Shown here piece by piece: positions 7,824 through 15,967 of a stretch of DNA of 64,000 bases. The position numbers and the translations under genes are program-made. The first letter of the stretch is position 1, and each line of letters starts with the position of its first letter. The DNA comes from FEN-987 sp964598845 (lineage in GTDB: Archaea > Thermoproteota > Bathyarchaeia > 40CM-2-53-6): the NCBI GenBank assembly GCA_964598845.1, contig CAZRDM010000006.1, positions 48,145 through 112,144 on the forward strand. The letters are read 5' to 3'. The notes under the pieces are model-generated. The model was given only the letters and a program-made list of their open reading frames with translations. It had not been told where the DNA came from and searched no databases.

Positions 7824-9008
7824 GTGGCAACAGACCTGCGCAGGTACGAGAGACGAGGCCAAGTATTCTTCCGCGGCTACAGAACAGCCGAGCATGAAAC
7901 GCCATTTGCAGCAGGATTCATCGTAACCTATCTAGATCCGTCAATATTTCGCAGCCAAGCAATCGCAGAAGCCCTCCAACGAACTGACTCATTGCTCGCA
8001 GGCGGTTCACACATTAATCCCTTGGCCGAAAGAATCCGTGTCATTCGGGACGAGATTCTCAAGGCTAAGGAGCTCAAGGAGATCGTCAGCCTCAGCTTTC
8101 TGAAGCAGAAGCTTCGGTGCAACGAGGATCAGATTCGACTTGCACTTGACAGAGCAATGCAACTATACAGAGACGAGATTAAGGAATTGAAGATCTTCAG
8201 CTTCCCCTACTGCTATCACTCAGAATTAAGCGAGAACGATCTCAGAATCGCTATTGAGGACAAGAGAGACTACATCAGGAGAGTCAAAGGCAAAGACAAC
8301 CGCGTGGGCCATAACTGGGAGGCCTGCGTCGAGTTCTTCGTCGACAAGCTCACAAAGGGAGTAGAGTTCCTCGAACAAACGCACCGAACAAGAATGGACA
8401 AGCGCCGGATCACCCTGAAGCTCCTCAGGCCAATAGGTGAGAGAAAGCTGTTCGCTGAGGTTGATAGGGTTTGGACAGTACAGCCTAGCCCAATCAGCCA
8501 ATCCATCACGTACGTTCTGGAATGCAAATGGGGGCTGGTGAGAAGGAGGGACCTAGAGGGCTTTCTGAACGTCCTAAAATGGAGCTACGACTTCGGCGTT
8601 GACACATCAGAAGGCAGAACAATCAAACAAGGCGTTATCGGCATCTTCGCAGGAACAGCCTTCAACCCCGAGGAAAAGATCGCCGTAGGAAACGAGTCGA
8701 TATCTATAGCCCAGTACGCTGCCAGAATGAACATTCAACTCTTGAAGACTGCTGACCTGAACGAGATGTTCCACAACCGCGGAGTCGAAAAGCCGGCGAC
8801 CGTACAGAAAGTCTGCACAAGGGCACGAAATGAGGCTGAAGTCAGAGATGTTCTGGACAAGATTTGGAACGAACCGAAAGACGCCCAAAAAGTGATTGAC
8901 GGGCTGGTCACAAAGAATGCAAGTCTATTTGAGTTCGAACATCAGCTGGAAATTACTTCGGCAGAACGCGCTAGTCAGGAAGACCCTATTGCTGTGCGAA
9001 CCGGGTAG
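7824..9008 (+). CDS. Winged-helix plus PD-(D/E)XK nuclease-like protein; N-terminus frameshifted
   Basis: The core shows FAEVDRVW followed about 20 residues later by TYVLECKWG, i.e. D...ExK of a restriction-endonuclease fold (Mrr/resolvase-like), plus a helical N-terminal half. Coding-like sequence extends upstream of GTG 7824 in the same frame (FYTSEIAKLLKDKGITIRDV, a winged helix), open back to 7749 without a start. A GTG at 7694, coupled to the preceding gene, begins KKNIVKTNKSQLILNLL in another frame that stops at 7757. One indel near 7750 would unite them. The protein probably cuts or binds DNA, perhaps in defence or element maintenance. The start given is the only intact one. Confidence 0.65.
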   Translation: MATDLRRYERRGQVFFRGYRTAEHETPFAAGFIVTYLDPSIFRSQAIAEALQRTDSLLAGGSHINPLAERIRVIRDEILKAKELKEIVSLSFLKQKLRCNEDQIRLALDRAMQLYRDEIKELKIFSFPYCYHSELSENDLRIAIEDKRDYIRRVKGKDNRVGHNWEACVEFFVDKLTKGVEFLEQTHRTRMDKRRITLKLLRPIGERKLFAEVDRVWTVQPSPISQSITYVLECKWGLVRRRDLEGFLNVLKWSYDFGVDTSEGRTIKQGVIGIFAGTAFNPEEKIAVGNESISIAQYAARMNIQLLKTADLNEMFHNRGVEKPATVQKVCTRARNEAEVRDVLDKIWNEPKDAQKVIDGLVTKNASLFEFEHQLEITSAERASQEDPIAVRTG

Positions 9009-9074
9009 AAGCATTCTAGAGCTGGGTTTCGAGCCCACTCCTAGAGGTAATATTGAGGGCTGCATTTGACAATT

Positions 9075-9449
9075 TCAGACGGAACGTTTGTCTCCACTCT
9101 CGGAGCGCTTCACCCATTCGTCGAGTTCGCGCTCTGCGTGCCATTTCCTGTGACGCACCTCTTGCTCGGGATTTCGTGTCCAGAAGTCACAACCTTTCTT
9201 GTAGCAGAAGTGGGTCTGCCGCAGACGCCTTATCACTTTGTCGTCGAGTTTGGTATGTGCGACGCCTGATATGCCACCTATTTCTCCCGATGCATAAGGA
9301 TCAGTTGTCACTATCAATCGTAGGGTTACGGGGACTCTTCTCAACTTCTTTGCTTCGTCTGTGACTCTGGACGAGTGGGAAACCTCGACCGCAATCGACT
9401 GCACGGATGGCGACAATCCATAGGCTGGACATGCGATAGACGGGGGCAT
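9075..9449 (-). CDS. Possible C2H2-type zinc-finger protein remnant
   Basis: The last ~60 codons read like a protein (CYKKGCDF, then HRKWHAERELDEWVK: C-x4-C ... H-x4-H), typical of small zinc-finger proteins of archaeal mobile elements. The N-terminal half overlaps the NurA-like fragment in another frame and looks non-coding, so the true gene may be only about 9075-9300, or may be a fragment in a frame-broken region. Confidence 0.3.
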   Translation of the reverse strand: MPPSIACPAYGLSPSVQSIAVEVSHSSRVTDEAKKLRRVPVTLRLIVTTDPYASGEIGGISGVAHTKLDDKVIRRLRQTHFCYKKGCDFWTRNPEQEVRHRKWHAERELDEWVKRSESGDKRSV

Positions 9450-9624
9450 ATGAGCCGTCTATTGCTACAATCTCAGCTGAACCGTCCCTAAGCGAGAATG
9501 GTATTGCTTCTATGTGCGTTATCTTCTGTTCCGCTTCTCCTGTTGCATTCTTCCAATGGCCAGAGATGATTGAGAATGCTCTCTTGACATCGTCTTCTAT
9601 GTCGCTTAGGTGCAGGACGCCGTT
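9301..9624 (-). pseudogene. NurA-like nuclease, N-terminal fragment
   Basis: A minus-strand frame without start codon reads VLHLSDIEDDVKRAFSIISG, ITHIEAIPFSLRDGSAE and then IVAIDGSYAPVYRMSSLW, resembling the first catalytic motif (xAxDGS) of NurA, the 5'-3' nuclease partner of the HerA translocase. It runs into a stop at 9301-9303 after losing similarity. The missing C-terminus, absence of HerA, and collision with an oppositely oriented nuclease fragment show a rearranged relic. Confidence 0.5.
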
Positions 9625-9629
9625 ACCCG

Positions 9630-9869
9630 TTGGGCGGCACCTCCGCGATTGAGGTCAAGTCCTCACGCGACGATGTTGTTCGCGGCATTGGGCAGTGCTA
9701 CGAAGCGTTGGCTGCGGGTTATAGCAGAGCGGTTCTGGTCACGACGTTTCGAGTTGCTCGGAAGCTGAAGAAACGAGTTTTCCAACGGCGAGGCATAAAG
9801 TTGGTTGGGGTTGACGCGAAAGCCGGAATCCATAGGTATGATTCCGAAGGTTGGCGAATTCTGCGCTAG
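9630..9869 (+). pseudogene. PD-(D/E)XK nuclease, C-terminal fragment
   Basis: The 79 codons contain AIEVKSSRDDVVRGIGQCYE, where ExK is the catalytic half-motif of restriction-endonuclease-like folds, then SRAVLVTT and a final strand pair. The upstream Asp strand is missing because the frame begins at the ExK region beside the NurA fragment. It is therefore the 3' part of a nuclease gene left by recombination. TTG 9630 is only a formal start. Confidence 0.55.
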
Positions 9870-10060
9870 GAGCCGAGTAATCCGTGATCACGAAATCCGA
9901 TAATGTGGAAAGGGGAAAACCGAGGCGGCCTCGTGAAACAGACATCGGTACACAAGTGGATCATAGTTCCCAGAAGGCGGATCGAAGAGCGGACAGCATG
10001 GTAAGTATGATATAGTAGCAGCCCGCCGTATCGTACTGTCTCGTTTGAGGTCTGAGGAAG

Positions 10061-10816
10061 GTGGCTCGTTTGGTCAAGGTTGCTCGAAGGCGATTCATGT
10101 TTCTGATCGCGGTGATTCTGATTTCGACCGTGGTTCTGCTACCGATTGAGGTGGCTGCGGCAGGTACGCTTGACCAGCAGCAGACACAAGTAAACCATGA
10201 TGTGAATTTGGTTAACTTTGGCGGAGCTACCAATTTTCACGCCCAGACTTTTACAGCTGGGTTGACCGGTTCCTTGACGGAGGTGGACCTTATCATCGCA
10301 TGCCAAACTGGTGGCCTAACTGGTTGTGCTTCGAATGGTGCCATCACAGTTGAGATTCACTCAGGGAGCCCTGCGGGAGCGTTGCTGGGTTCCAGCTCCC
10401 TAGTCCCTACAGCGTCGAATCCACCGGTCTGGAATGGAATTCCTCCAATTCCTTCCGTTTTCGTTGCTTTCACTTTCTCTTCCCCTTCGGTCGTTGCAGG
10501 GAATGTATACGCAGTAGTCATAACAGCCGCCCCTAATTCACCGCCGGGGGGAACGCTGTATACTCTCGGAGATTCTTCTGGGGATCCTTACGCTGGAGGA
10601 CAAGAATATTACAACAATAATGAAGCGGGTTGGAATGCGGGAGGAATTGAAGGATATGATCTTGCTTTCAAGACCTTCGTCACGCCTGTCGCCCCGGTCG
10701 GTGGTCTCGTGGAACCCGTCAACACGCTCGCAGTCTTGGCGCCGTGGCTGGCAGCCATCGGAGTAGTCGGCTGCATCGGCATCATCGCTGTGATCGCTAA
10801 GAAGCGCAGGTCCTGA
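10061..10816 (+). CDS. Secreted surface protein with C-terminal membrane anchor
   Basis: The N-terminus (LVKVARRRFMFLIAVILIST to EVAAAG) is a signal peptide with a basic n-region. Residues ~40-215 are rich in Gly, Ser, Thr and beta-branched residues, like an extracellular beta-sandwich. The C-terminus carries PVGGLVEPVNTLAVLAPWL, a hydrophobic helix and the tail KKRRS. The PVGG...N...PWL element recurs in the secreted protein at 61.8 kb, suggesting a shared sorting or anchoring signal. No enzyme motif was recognised. Confidence 0.7.
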   Translation: MARLVKVARRRFMFLIAVILISTVVLLPIEVAAAGTLDQQQTQVNHDVNLVNFGGATNFHAQTFTAGLTGSLTEVDLIIACQTGGLTGCASNGAITVEIHSGSPAGALLGSSSLVPTASNPPVWNGIPPIPSVFVAFTFSSPSVVAGNVYAVVITAAPNSPPGGTLYTLGDSSGDPYAGGQEYYNNNEAGWNAGGIEGYDLAFKTFVTPVAPVGGLVEPVNTLAVLAPWLAAIGVVGCIGIIAVIAKKRRS

Positions 10817-11209
10817 ACGCGAAGAGAGGCCACCGAGGGGGGCCTGTGCTTGCAAAGAAGCGTCAGCCCTAGCCAACGCCCTGTCGTGACCCGCTGAAAG
10901 CGAGGATGGCGTTCTCCTCGCGGTGTCGTTTCCTAGCTATGATAGTCGACGTGTGAGCGACCGCTCATCGCTTATCTGAATCCAACAACAATTCCGTCAG
11001 CAGGGATTCACCATTGACAAACGATGAGGGTAACGGGGACATGCAAGGGGAGAAACCGTCAGGTCGCTTGAACCGATCACTTGGGCTCCACAGTCTTATT
11101 CCCCGGCTGCGCCCCTAGACCAAAGAGCATAGGCGGAGGGAAGCATAGAGAAAGGGCTCCAATGACATGTGCCCTCAAATGATGAATTCTCAGAAGCAAA
11201 GCAGAGCTT
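10817..11209. other. Gene-free stretch
   Basis: No clear gene. The 5' part may hold the end of the secreted-protein transcript and the 3' part the leader of the acidic-protein genes. No repeats or tRNA were seen. Confidence 0.35.
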
Positions 11210-11554
11210 GTGCGCTTCTCCCGGCAGACACGAGAAGCGCCTCAGGTTGAAGCCAAGGCCGAAGCTCAGCAAGACCTGGATGTTGGAGCCGACCCGCGTG
11301 CGGAAACAGACTCAGTCGACGAGAAGATACCTGAGATTGATCCTAGTGAGGTGCCTGTTGAGCTAGATTCTCTCCTATCCCCTGAAGTCTCGCAGGAAAT
11401 CAGTGCCTCGATTGAACAGACCCCGCAGCCGATTGACCCCTATGAGCTTCCTGTCACGGACCTAGAGCTTCTGCTCATCGAACTTGATGCCAACCCGTTC
11501 GAAGTGCAGCCAGAGAAAGCTATCCAGGTAGAACAGGGAGCAGAGCAACAATGA
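11210..11554 (+). CDS. Acidic low-complexity protein (114 aa)
   Basis: Rich in Glu, Asp and Pro with repeated short motifs of the type IDPSEVPVELDSLL and IDPYELPVTDLELLLIEL, suggesting a disordered acidic protein with short hydrophobic docking segments. GTG 11210 is the first start after an in-frame stop. Its TGA overlaps the next start (ATGA at 11551-11554), so the two genes are coupled. Function unknown; it may be an inhibitor or DNA mimic, but no family was recognised. Confidence 0.45.
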   Translation: MRFSRQTREAPQVEAKAEAQQDLDVGADPRAETDSVDEKIPEIDPSEVPVELDSLLSPEVSQEISASIEQTPQPIDPYELPVTDLELLLIELDANPFEVQPEKAIQVEQGAEQQ

Positions 11555-11645
11555 CCACCGATGAGTCCGACTCCGAGAAACCGGAACGAAGGCTAGTTAC
11601 GAGGAGATAAAGGCACACATCAAGGAACTGCACGAATCTGTTGGC

Positions 11646-11891
11646 ATGGATTGGGACGGAACGCTAGAAGATCTAGAACTTTTTTGGGAACTCAAGCAAG
11701 CGATCGCGCGTTCAGTGGAACTTGGTCAGCTAGGGGAGTTCGAAGAGCCTGAGCCAGCTATCGAATCGGAACCTGCTCAATCATTCGACATCCCACCCAA
11801 GGACGTAGAGTTGCCTCTCGTCGACGTAGATGCTGATCGACCGGAAACCGAAATTGATCGTGAAGTTGAGAAGACTGAAGATGCAGAATGA
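11646..11891 (+). CDS. Acidic protein, probably N-terminally frameshifted
   Basis: The visible frame from ATG 11646 has a helical start (DWDGTLEDLELFWELKQAIA) and an acidic tail (VELPLVDVDADRPETEID) like that of the preceding protein. Upstream in the same frame YEEIKAHIKELHESVG is still coding-like but has no start, while ATG 11551 (coupled to the previous stop) opens TTDESDSEKPER in another frame that ends at 11608. One indel near 11595 would give a single ~113-residue gene. Confidence 0.45.
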   Translation: MDWDGTLEDLELFWELKQAIARSVELGQLGEFEEPEPAIESEPAQSFDIPPKDVELPLVDVDADRPETEIDREVEKTEDAE

Positions 11892-12084
11892 CCGCTATAG
11901 CACGAGAATAGACTTCGACCTCACAGGTGAACTGGCAAGACGACTTGACGCGATAGTTCAGAGAGGAATCGTTGGATCCAAACCTGAGGCGATAAGACAA
12001 GCATTGACTGAGTACTTCAACAAACTTGACGAACAGCAGCTCAGGCGCGCAAGACTCAGGCTGCTAGAGAAAGAGTCAACGTAG
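11881..12084 (+). CDS. Ribbon-helix-helix (CopG/MetJ-type) DNA-binding protein
   Basis: From ATG 11881 the 67 residues read as a short beta strand (YSTRIDFDL), helix A (ELARRLDAIVQ), the turn GSKPEAIRQA and helix B (LTEYFNKLDEQ), the standard ribbon-helix-helix layout of archaeal CopG-like repressors and antitoxins. It overlaps the end of the acidic gene by 11 bases, so the three small genes form one operon. Likely a dimeric repressor, perhaps autoregulating. Confidence 0.75.
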   Translation: MQNDRYSTRIDFDLTGELARRLDAIVQRGIVGSKPEAIRQALTEYFNKLDEQQLRRARLRLLEKEST

Positions 12085-12178
12085 AAGAGAAGAAGTCCAA
12101 GTTCTAGAGAGCCCAGCTTGAGCAGGTGACCGCCCAGAATGAGCTCTCATGCTTGAAGATTATGAGGGCTTGTACCCA

Positions 12179-12273
12179 TTAGGAAATCTCGTAGCACCGG
12201 AAAACCAACTGGCTGAAATCCCAACCAATCGGGTCAGTATCGGCCAGAAATCGGGAAAAACAAGCATTTAATA
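12179..12273 (-). other. tRNA-trailing relic shared with the 62.3-kb locus
   Basis: Directly 3' of the tRNA-Thr(TGT) CCA, about 90 bp encode a frame ending FRCYEIS-stop. The same layout, with similar DNA and a similar end (FRVCEIS-stop), is found at 62327-62420. Such conserved trailers beside tRNA 3' ends are typical of integration scars of archaeal tRNA-targeting elements. No integrase remains. Confidence 0.4.
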
Positions 12274-12391
12274 TGGAGCCTCGGGCGGGCTTCGAACCCG
12301 CGACCTGCCGCTCTCTAGGAATGTTCCTACAAGGCGGCTGCTCTCCGTTGCCTAAGTGGAATCTGCATCTACCAGGCTGAGCCACCGAGGC
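12274..12391 (-). tRNA. tRNA-Thr(TGT) with two introns, CCA encoded
   Basis: Mature parts fold normally: acceptor GCCTCGG/CCGAGGC, D-stem GCTC/GAGC, anticodon stem GCCGC/GCGGC with loop CTTGTAA (anticodon TGT), T-arm GCGGG-TTCGAAG-CCCGC, discriminator T, then CCA. To obtain this, 26 nt must be removed from the 3' side of the D-arm (after GGTAGA) and 15 nt from the canonical 37/38 site in the anticodon loop. Body 115 nt minus 41 gives 74 nt, as expected. Confidence 0.88.
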
Positions 12392-12442
12392 GCCGGTCCG
12401 ACTATGAGGAGACCTGCTTAAAATTCTCTGTTACCATCCGCA

Positions 12443-13666
12443 CTAGCCTCTCTCCTGTCGCTTCGCGGCTTCGACAAGTGCTTTGATGGCGGGCAGTTCC
12501 TCTCCCGCAAGTAAGGAAAGCATTGCGCCTCCGGCAGTGCTCACGTGTGAGAATTTGTCTGCTATGCCCAAGATTCCAGCATAGCCAGCCAGATGGCCTC
12601 CACCTATTACGGTGAAGGCGCTGCTGATGGCCATCGCCTCAAGAATGGTCTTCGTTCCACTCTCGAATCCGTCCCGCTCGAAAACGCCCAAGGGTCCACT
12701 AGCCACTACGGTTCTTGATTCGTTTATTATGGTGGCGAACCTTTCTGCGGTTTGAGCGCCAATGTCAAGTACCGTGCCTGCTCTCACTACCTTCTGGATT
12801 GATGTCTCAACTCGCTTCCCGCTGCTCAGGGTTCCGAAATCTGAAGGCATGAGAATGCGTTTTCGATGCTTTGCCAAGATCTGCTTGGCCTTCTTGACTT
12901 GGTCGCTAGCCTTGGCCAGTTCTCCTTCCTCAGACTTGTCGAATCTCTGCCCTTCGGCTTTGAGGAAGACTTTCGCAACATTGCCCCCCACAAGGACATG
13001 GTCAGCGCAACCAGTCGCCAGAATGTTTTCGATGACTGGCACCTTGTCCTCTATCTTTGCGCCTCCTAGGATGTATGTGCTTGGTCTTTCAGGATCTTTC
13101 AATAGACGCTTGAGGGTGCTCAGCTCCTTCTCCATGAGTCGCCCCGCTGCGGATGGAAGCACGTACGGAAATGCCACAAGGGAAGCCTGCGACCTATGAG
13201 CAGCCGCGAAGGCATCATTGACGTAGAGGTCGAAGAGCGCGGCTAATCTGGAAACCAGATTTGTTTTCGCGAGTTTCTCACCTGTGTCTTCCACGTTTTC
13301 TTCAGAGCAGAAACGAACGTTATCCAGAACGAGAACCTCCCCTTTCTGAACTTGCTTAATCGCCTCTCGCGCAGCCGGGCCCATGACATCGTCAATGAAC
13401 CTGACATTTTGTGAACAGTTCTTCTGGAGTAACTCTGCATGTTGCTTTAGTGAGGTGAAGTCGTCCTTCCCGGGGCGGCTTTGATGAGAAAGCACTGCCA
13501 CTCTGGCTTCGGTCAGCGCATCCAAAGTGAACTTGGCCGCCACGATCCGGGTGTCATCGAGAATCTGGTTGGTGGTAGGATCCAACGGGGAGTTTATGTC
13601 GAGCCTAAGTAATACTCTCTTTTCCCGCAGGTCCAAGTCATCGAGCGTTAGGTAATCGAACTCCAT
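12443..13666 (-). CDS. pgk: Phosphoglycerate kinase
   Basis: Catalyses 1,3-bisphosphoglycerate + ADP <-> 3-phosphoglycerate + ATP in central carbon metabolism. Signatures are VLLRLDINSPLD (substrate-binding start, with Leu-Arg-Leu-Asp-Ile-Asn where RxDxN is usual), the SHQSRPG loop, YVNDAFAAAHRSQASL, the PSAAGRLMEKEL segment, YILGGAKIEDKV, and GGGHLAGYAG near the C-terminus for nucleotide binding. Length 407 aa is normal for archaeal PGK. The frame stays open upstream through the antisense of tRNA-Met, but ATG 13666 just before FDYLTLDDLDLREKRVL is the sensible start, with TTTAAT some 45 bp upstream as a possible TATA box. Confidence 0.95.
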   Translation of the reverse strand: MEFDYLTLDDLDLREKRVLLRLDINSPLDPTTNQILDDTRIVAAKFTLDALTEARVAVLSHQSRPGKDDFTSLKQHAELLQKNCSQNVRFIDDVMGPAAREAIKQVQKGEVLVLDNVRFCSEENVEDTGEKLAKTNLVSRLAALFDLYVNDAFAAAHRSQASLVAFPYVLPSAAGRLMEKELSTLKRLLKDPERPSTYILGGAKIEDKVPVIENILATGCADHVLVGGNVAKVFLKAEGQRFDKSEEGELAKASDQVKKAKQILAKHRKRILMPSDFGTLSSGKRVETSIQKVVRAGTVLDIGAQTAERFATIINESRTVVASGPLGVFERDGFESGTKTILEAMAISSAFTVIGGGHLAGYAGILGIADKFSHVSTAGGAMLSLLAGEELPAIKALVEAAKRQERG

Positions 13667-13780
13667 GCCCGTCTGATCCAGCCTGCACTCTGAACATGCG
13701 ACGTTTATCATTAAACAGTTTTGAGCCCGGTTCGGGTGGCAGAGAACATTATTACCTACAGACCCGGTTTTGTTCGTTGG

Positions 13781-13887
13781 GCCGGGGTGGCTCAGCTGGT
13801 AGAGCGCCAGCCAGGCTAAAGGGGCGAAACTCATAATCTGGAGAGCATTGGGCCCAGAAGCCGCGGGTTCGATCCCCGCCCCCGGCA
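13781..13887 (+). tRNA. Elongator tRNA-Met(CAT) with two non-canonical introns
   Basis: Mature sequence: acceptor GCCGGGG/CCCCGGC, D-stem GCTC/GAGC, anticodon stem CCAGA/TCTGG with loop CTCATAA (anticodon CAT), variable AGGCC, T-arm GCGGG-TTCGATC-CCCGC, discriminator A; CCA is not encoded. An 18-nt intron interrupts the 5' anticodon stem (after CCAG) and a 16-nt intron the variable loop (after AG). 107 nt minus 34 gives 73 nt. The anticodon loop itself is uninterrupted. Confidence 0.88.
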
Positions 13888-13947
13888 CTAAAGAAGAACC
13901 GAGCCGACGAAGCTCTCCGACGTCAAATTAGTGTAAAGGCGACATGT

Positions 13948-15255
13948 ATGCGTGACCCAATCCTGAGATACGCCATCTCACCACTGGTGGCCATCGCCAC
14001 CGGATCTCTTCGGAAATACAGGTTTCTAAGCCGTCTCCAATGGGACCGGGAAACCCTACAAAAGTGGCGGAACGAGAGAATCAGAGAACTGATCGCGCAT
14101 GCGTATTCGAGTGTTCCCTTCTATCGAGAAGCCTACGATTCCCTGAACCCATCTATTTCAAATGTCAGAAAAGCAGAAGATCTAGGAAGATTGCCTATTG
14201 TCTCGAAGGGCTCAATGAAGAATTCGTTTCCACACAAGACGGTTTCTTCTACGATTTCGAATAGGAGAAGGAAACTCGCACAAACGTCTGGGACTGGTCG
14301 AATGTTTGAATTCTACAGCGACAAGGATGCAACAGGATTTGTCCTCGCTTCTCGACTCTTGTTCGAATCTTGGATGGGATTGAGATTTGGAGATAAGACT
14401 GCTATGCTAACGGACCAGCCTAGTGGGCGCACAATGCTGATAGGAGAGGTAAGGGTTCCGGTTTCCAGACTGACAAGAGACTCTTCGGCCGCGGTTCGCT
14501 TGATCCGTTCACTTCATCCTGCTTCGTTGCTTGGCGACGTGTCCGTTCTGAGTTCTCTTGCAAATAGAATTCTCCGTGCGAGTGTAGACGCAACAATGGG
14601 ATTGCGTGGCATCGCCACCATAGTGGAGGTGCTTCTGCCCAATCATCGTGACCTAATCGAGCGAGCGTTCAACTCTCCCGTATTCGACCGCTACGGACTA
14701 TCAGAAGTCGCAGGATACGTCGCGCAGGAATGCAGCGAACATAAGGGTTTGCATGTGAATGAAGGCATGGCCTTGGTCGAAGTGGTGACGAAGGATGGTG
14801 AGCTCTGTGGACCAGGTGAAACTGGACGACTGATCGTTACAAACCTTCACAATTATGTGATGCCCTTCATTCGGTATGAGTCTGGTGACTTGGCAACCGT
14901 TGGTGATGAATGCCCCTGTGGCCGAGCGTTTCCTGTTCTCGCGAGAATTGAAGGTCGGTCTCCAGGCTGGGTCCTTACACAATCTTATCCAATATCTTGG
15001 ACAAGCTACTTGGTTCCACTACTGTCAATACGACTGCCCCTGATCGAACAATTCCAATTTGTTCAATCGAAAGTCGGCGAACTCACCTTGCTGGTGGCTC
15101 CGAGAACAGCGCTAACTACGCAAGAGATCCAGACGCTCACGCAGAGATTGAATTCGGTCAACCCACTTGTCAGGGTCAGATTGGAAGAGGTCGATTACAT
15201 CGAACGAACGGCGAGCGGAAAACACATTCTCTTCAAACAGTTAAAGGCCGAATAA
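13948..15255 (+). CDS. CapK/phenylacetate-CoA-ligase-like adenylate-forming enzyme
   Basis: An ANL-superfamily protein of 435 aa, the usual length. The N-terminus has WRNERIRELIAHAYSSVPFYREAYDS, hallmark of the CapK/PaaK branch. The nucleotide loop is AQTSGTGRMFEFY. DRYGLSEVAGYVAQEC, a CPCGR cysteine pair, and a C-terminal ERTASGKHILF supplying the catalytic lysine follow. It would activate a carboxylate as an acyl-adenylate. Two more members lie at 50.6 and 54.8 kb. Substrate unknown; CapK proteins often serve polysaccharide or secondary-metabolite pathways. It starts 61 bp after tRNA-Met. Confidence 0.85.
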   Translation: MRDPILRYAISPLVAIATGSLRKYRFLSRLQWDRETLQKWRNERIRELIAHAYSSVPFYREAYDSLNPSISNVRKAEDLGRLPIVSKGSMKNSFPHKTVSSTISNRRRKLAQTSGTGRMFEFYSDKDATGFVLASRLLFESWMGLRFGDKTAMLTDQPSGRTMLIGEVRVPVSRLTRDSSAAVRLIRSLHPASLLGDVSVLSSLANRILRASVDATMGLRGIATIVEVLLPNHRDLIERAFNSPVFDRYGLSEVAGYVAQECSEHKGLHVNEGMALVEVVTKDGELCGPGETGRLIVTNLHNYVMPFIRYESGDLATVGDECPCGRAFPVLARIEGRSPGWVLTQSYPISWTSYLVPLLSIRLPLIEQFQFVQSKVGELTLLVAPRTALTTQEIQTLTQRLNSVNPLVRVRLEEVDYIERTASGKHILFKQLKAE

Positions 15256-15308
15256 GACATCTACTAATCCAAGGTGATCTCAAGATACCATATCCCGTCG
15301 CTGAATTC

Positions 15309-15911
15309 TTGAAAGCGCCTATCGAAGCTCTCAACCCGTCAGATACGCGAGAGACCGCTCGACTTCTTAGCGCGACGATGTGCAACCTTCCAGCTACCAT
15401 CCGATTATGGGGATCTCCATACCAAGCCCGCAAGCGACTCACTGCGGTTATTAGATCTATTCTCGAAACACTTCCGCACGACGGAATATGTGTCAGAAGT
15501 CGCGGCAGAATCATCGCCGCGATGTACATCATGAAACCTGGAACGTGCAGAGCATCTAAGGGACAATTACTTCAAGTGTTACCGCGCTTATTCTTGGCAA
15601 CAGGAGCCAATCTACTCCGAGTCTTAAAGTGGCTTTCACTATTTGCTGAACATGATTTCAACGAACGCCACTGGCACTTAAGCTGGTTCGGTGTCGAACC
15701 CGAATTTCAAGGAAAAGGTTTAGGCCGCAGGCTGCTAGGTCATTTCTGTGCTCTCGTCGACAGCGCTGGCGAAGCCGCATATGTCACGACTGACGGACCT
15801 GCAAATGTGGGCCTTTACGAAGGCTATGGCTTCAAGGTAATCCGAGAAGTCTCACTTTTTGATGTCAAGAACTGGTTAATGAAACGCCCCAAAACGGAAA
15901 CACATGACTAG
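15309..15911 (+). CDS. GNAT-family N-acetyltransferase
   Basis: The C-terminal half has LSWFGVEPEFQGKGLGRRLLGH, the acetyl-CoA pyrophosphate-binding motif (QxxGxG/A), and DGPANVGLYEGYGFKVIRE, the last GNAT strands. PIEALNPSDTRETARLLSA is a standard GNAT N-terminus, so TTG 15309 is chosen; the frame is open further upstream inside the ligase gene, but that part looks non-coding. It follows the ligase by 53 bp and may share its transcript. Substrate unknown. Confidence 0.8.
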   Translation: MKAPIEALNPSDTRETARLLSATMCNLPATIRLWGSPYQARKRLTAVIRSILETLPHDGICVRSRGRIIAAMYIMKPGTCRASKGQLLQVLPRLFLATGANLLRVLKWLSLFAEHDFNERHWHLSWFGVEPEFQGKGLGRRLLGHFCALVDSAGEAAYVTTDGPANVGLYEGYGFKVIREVSLFDVKNWLMKRPKTETHD

Positions 15912-15967
15912 AGACTCTTTCCGTGATGGATAGGAGAGGGCGACCACAACTACCGCTGGAACATTCC

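Noticed and set aside
13667..13888. Upstream extension of the pgk frame through the tRNA-Met antisense
   Set aside because: The 74 extra codons are the translation of a tRNA gene and its leader (the GAGIEPAASG-type artefact); PGK family length fits the start at 13666.
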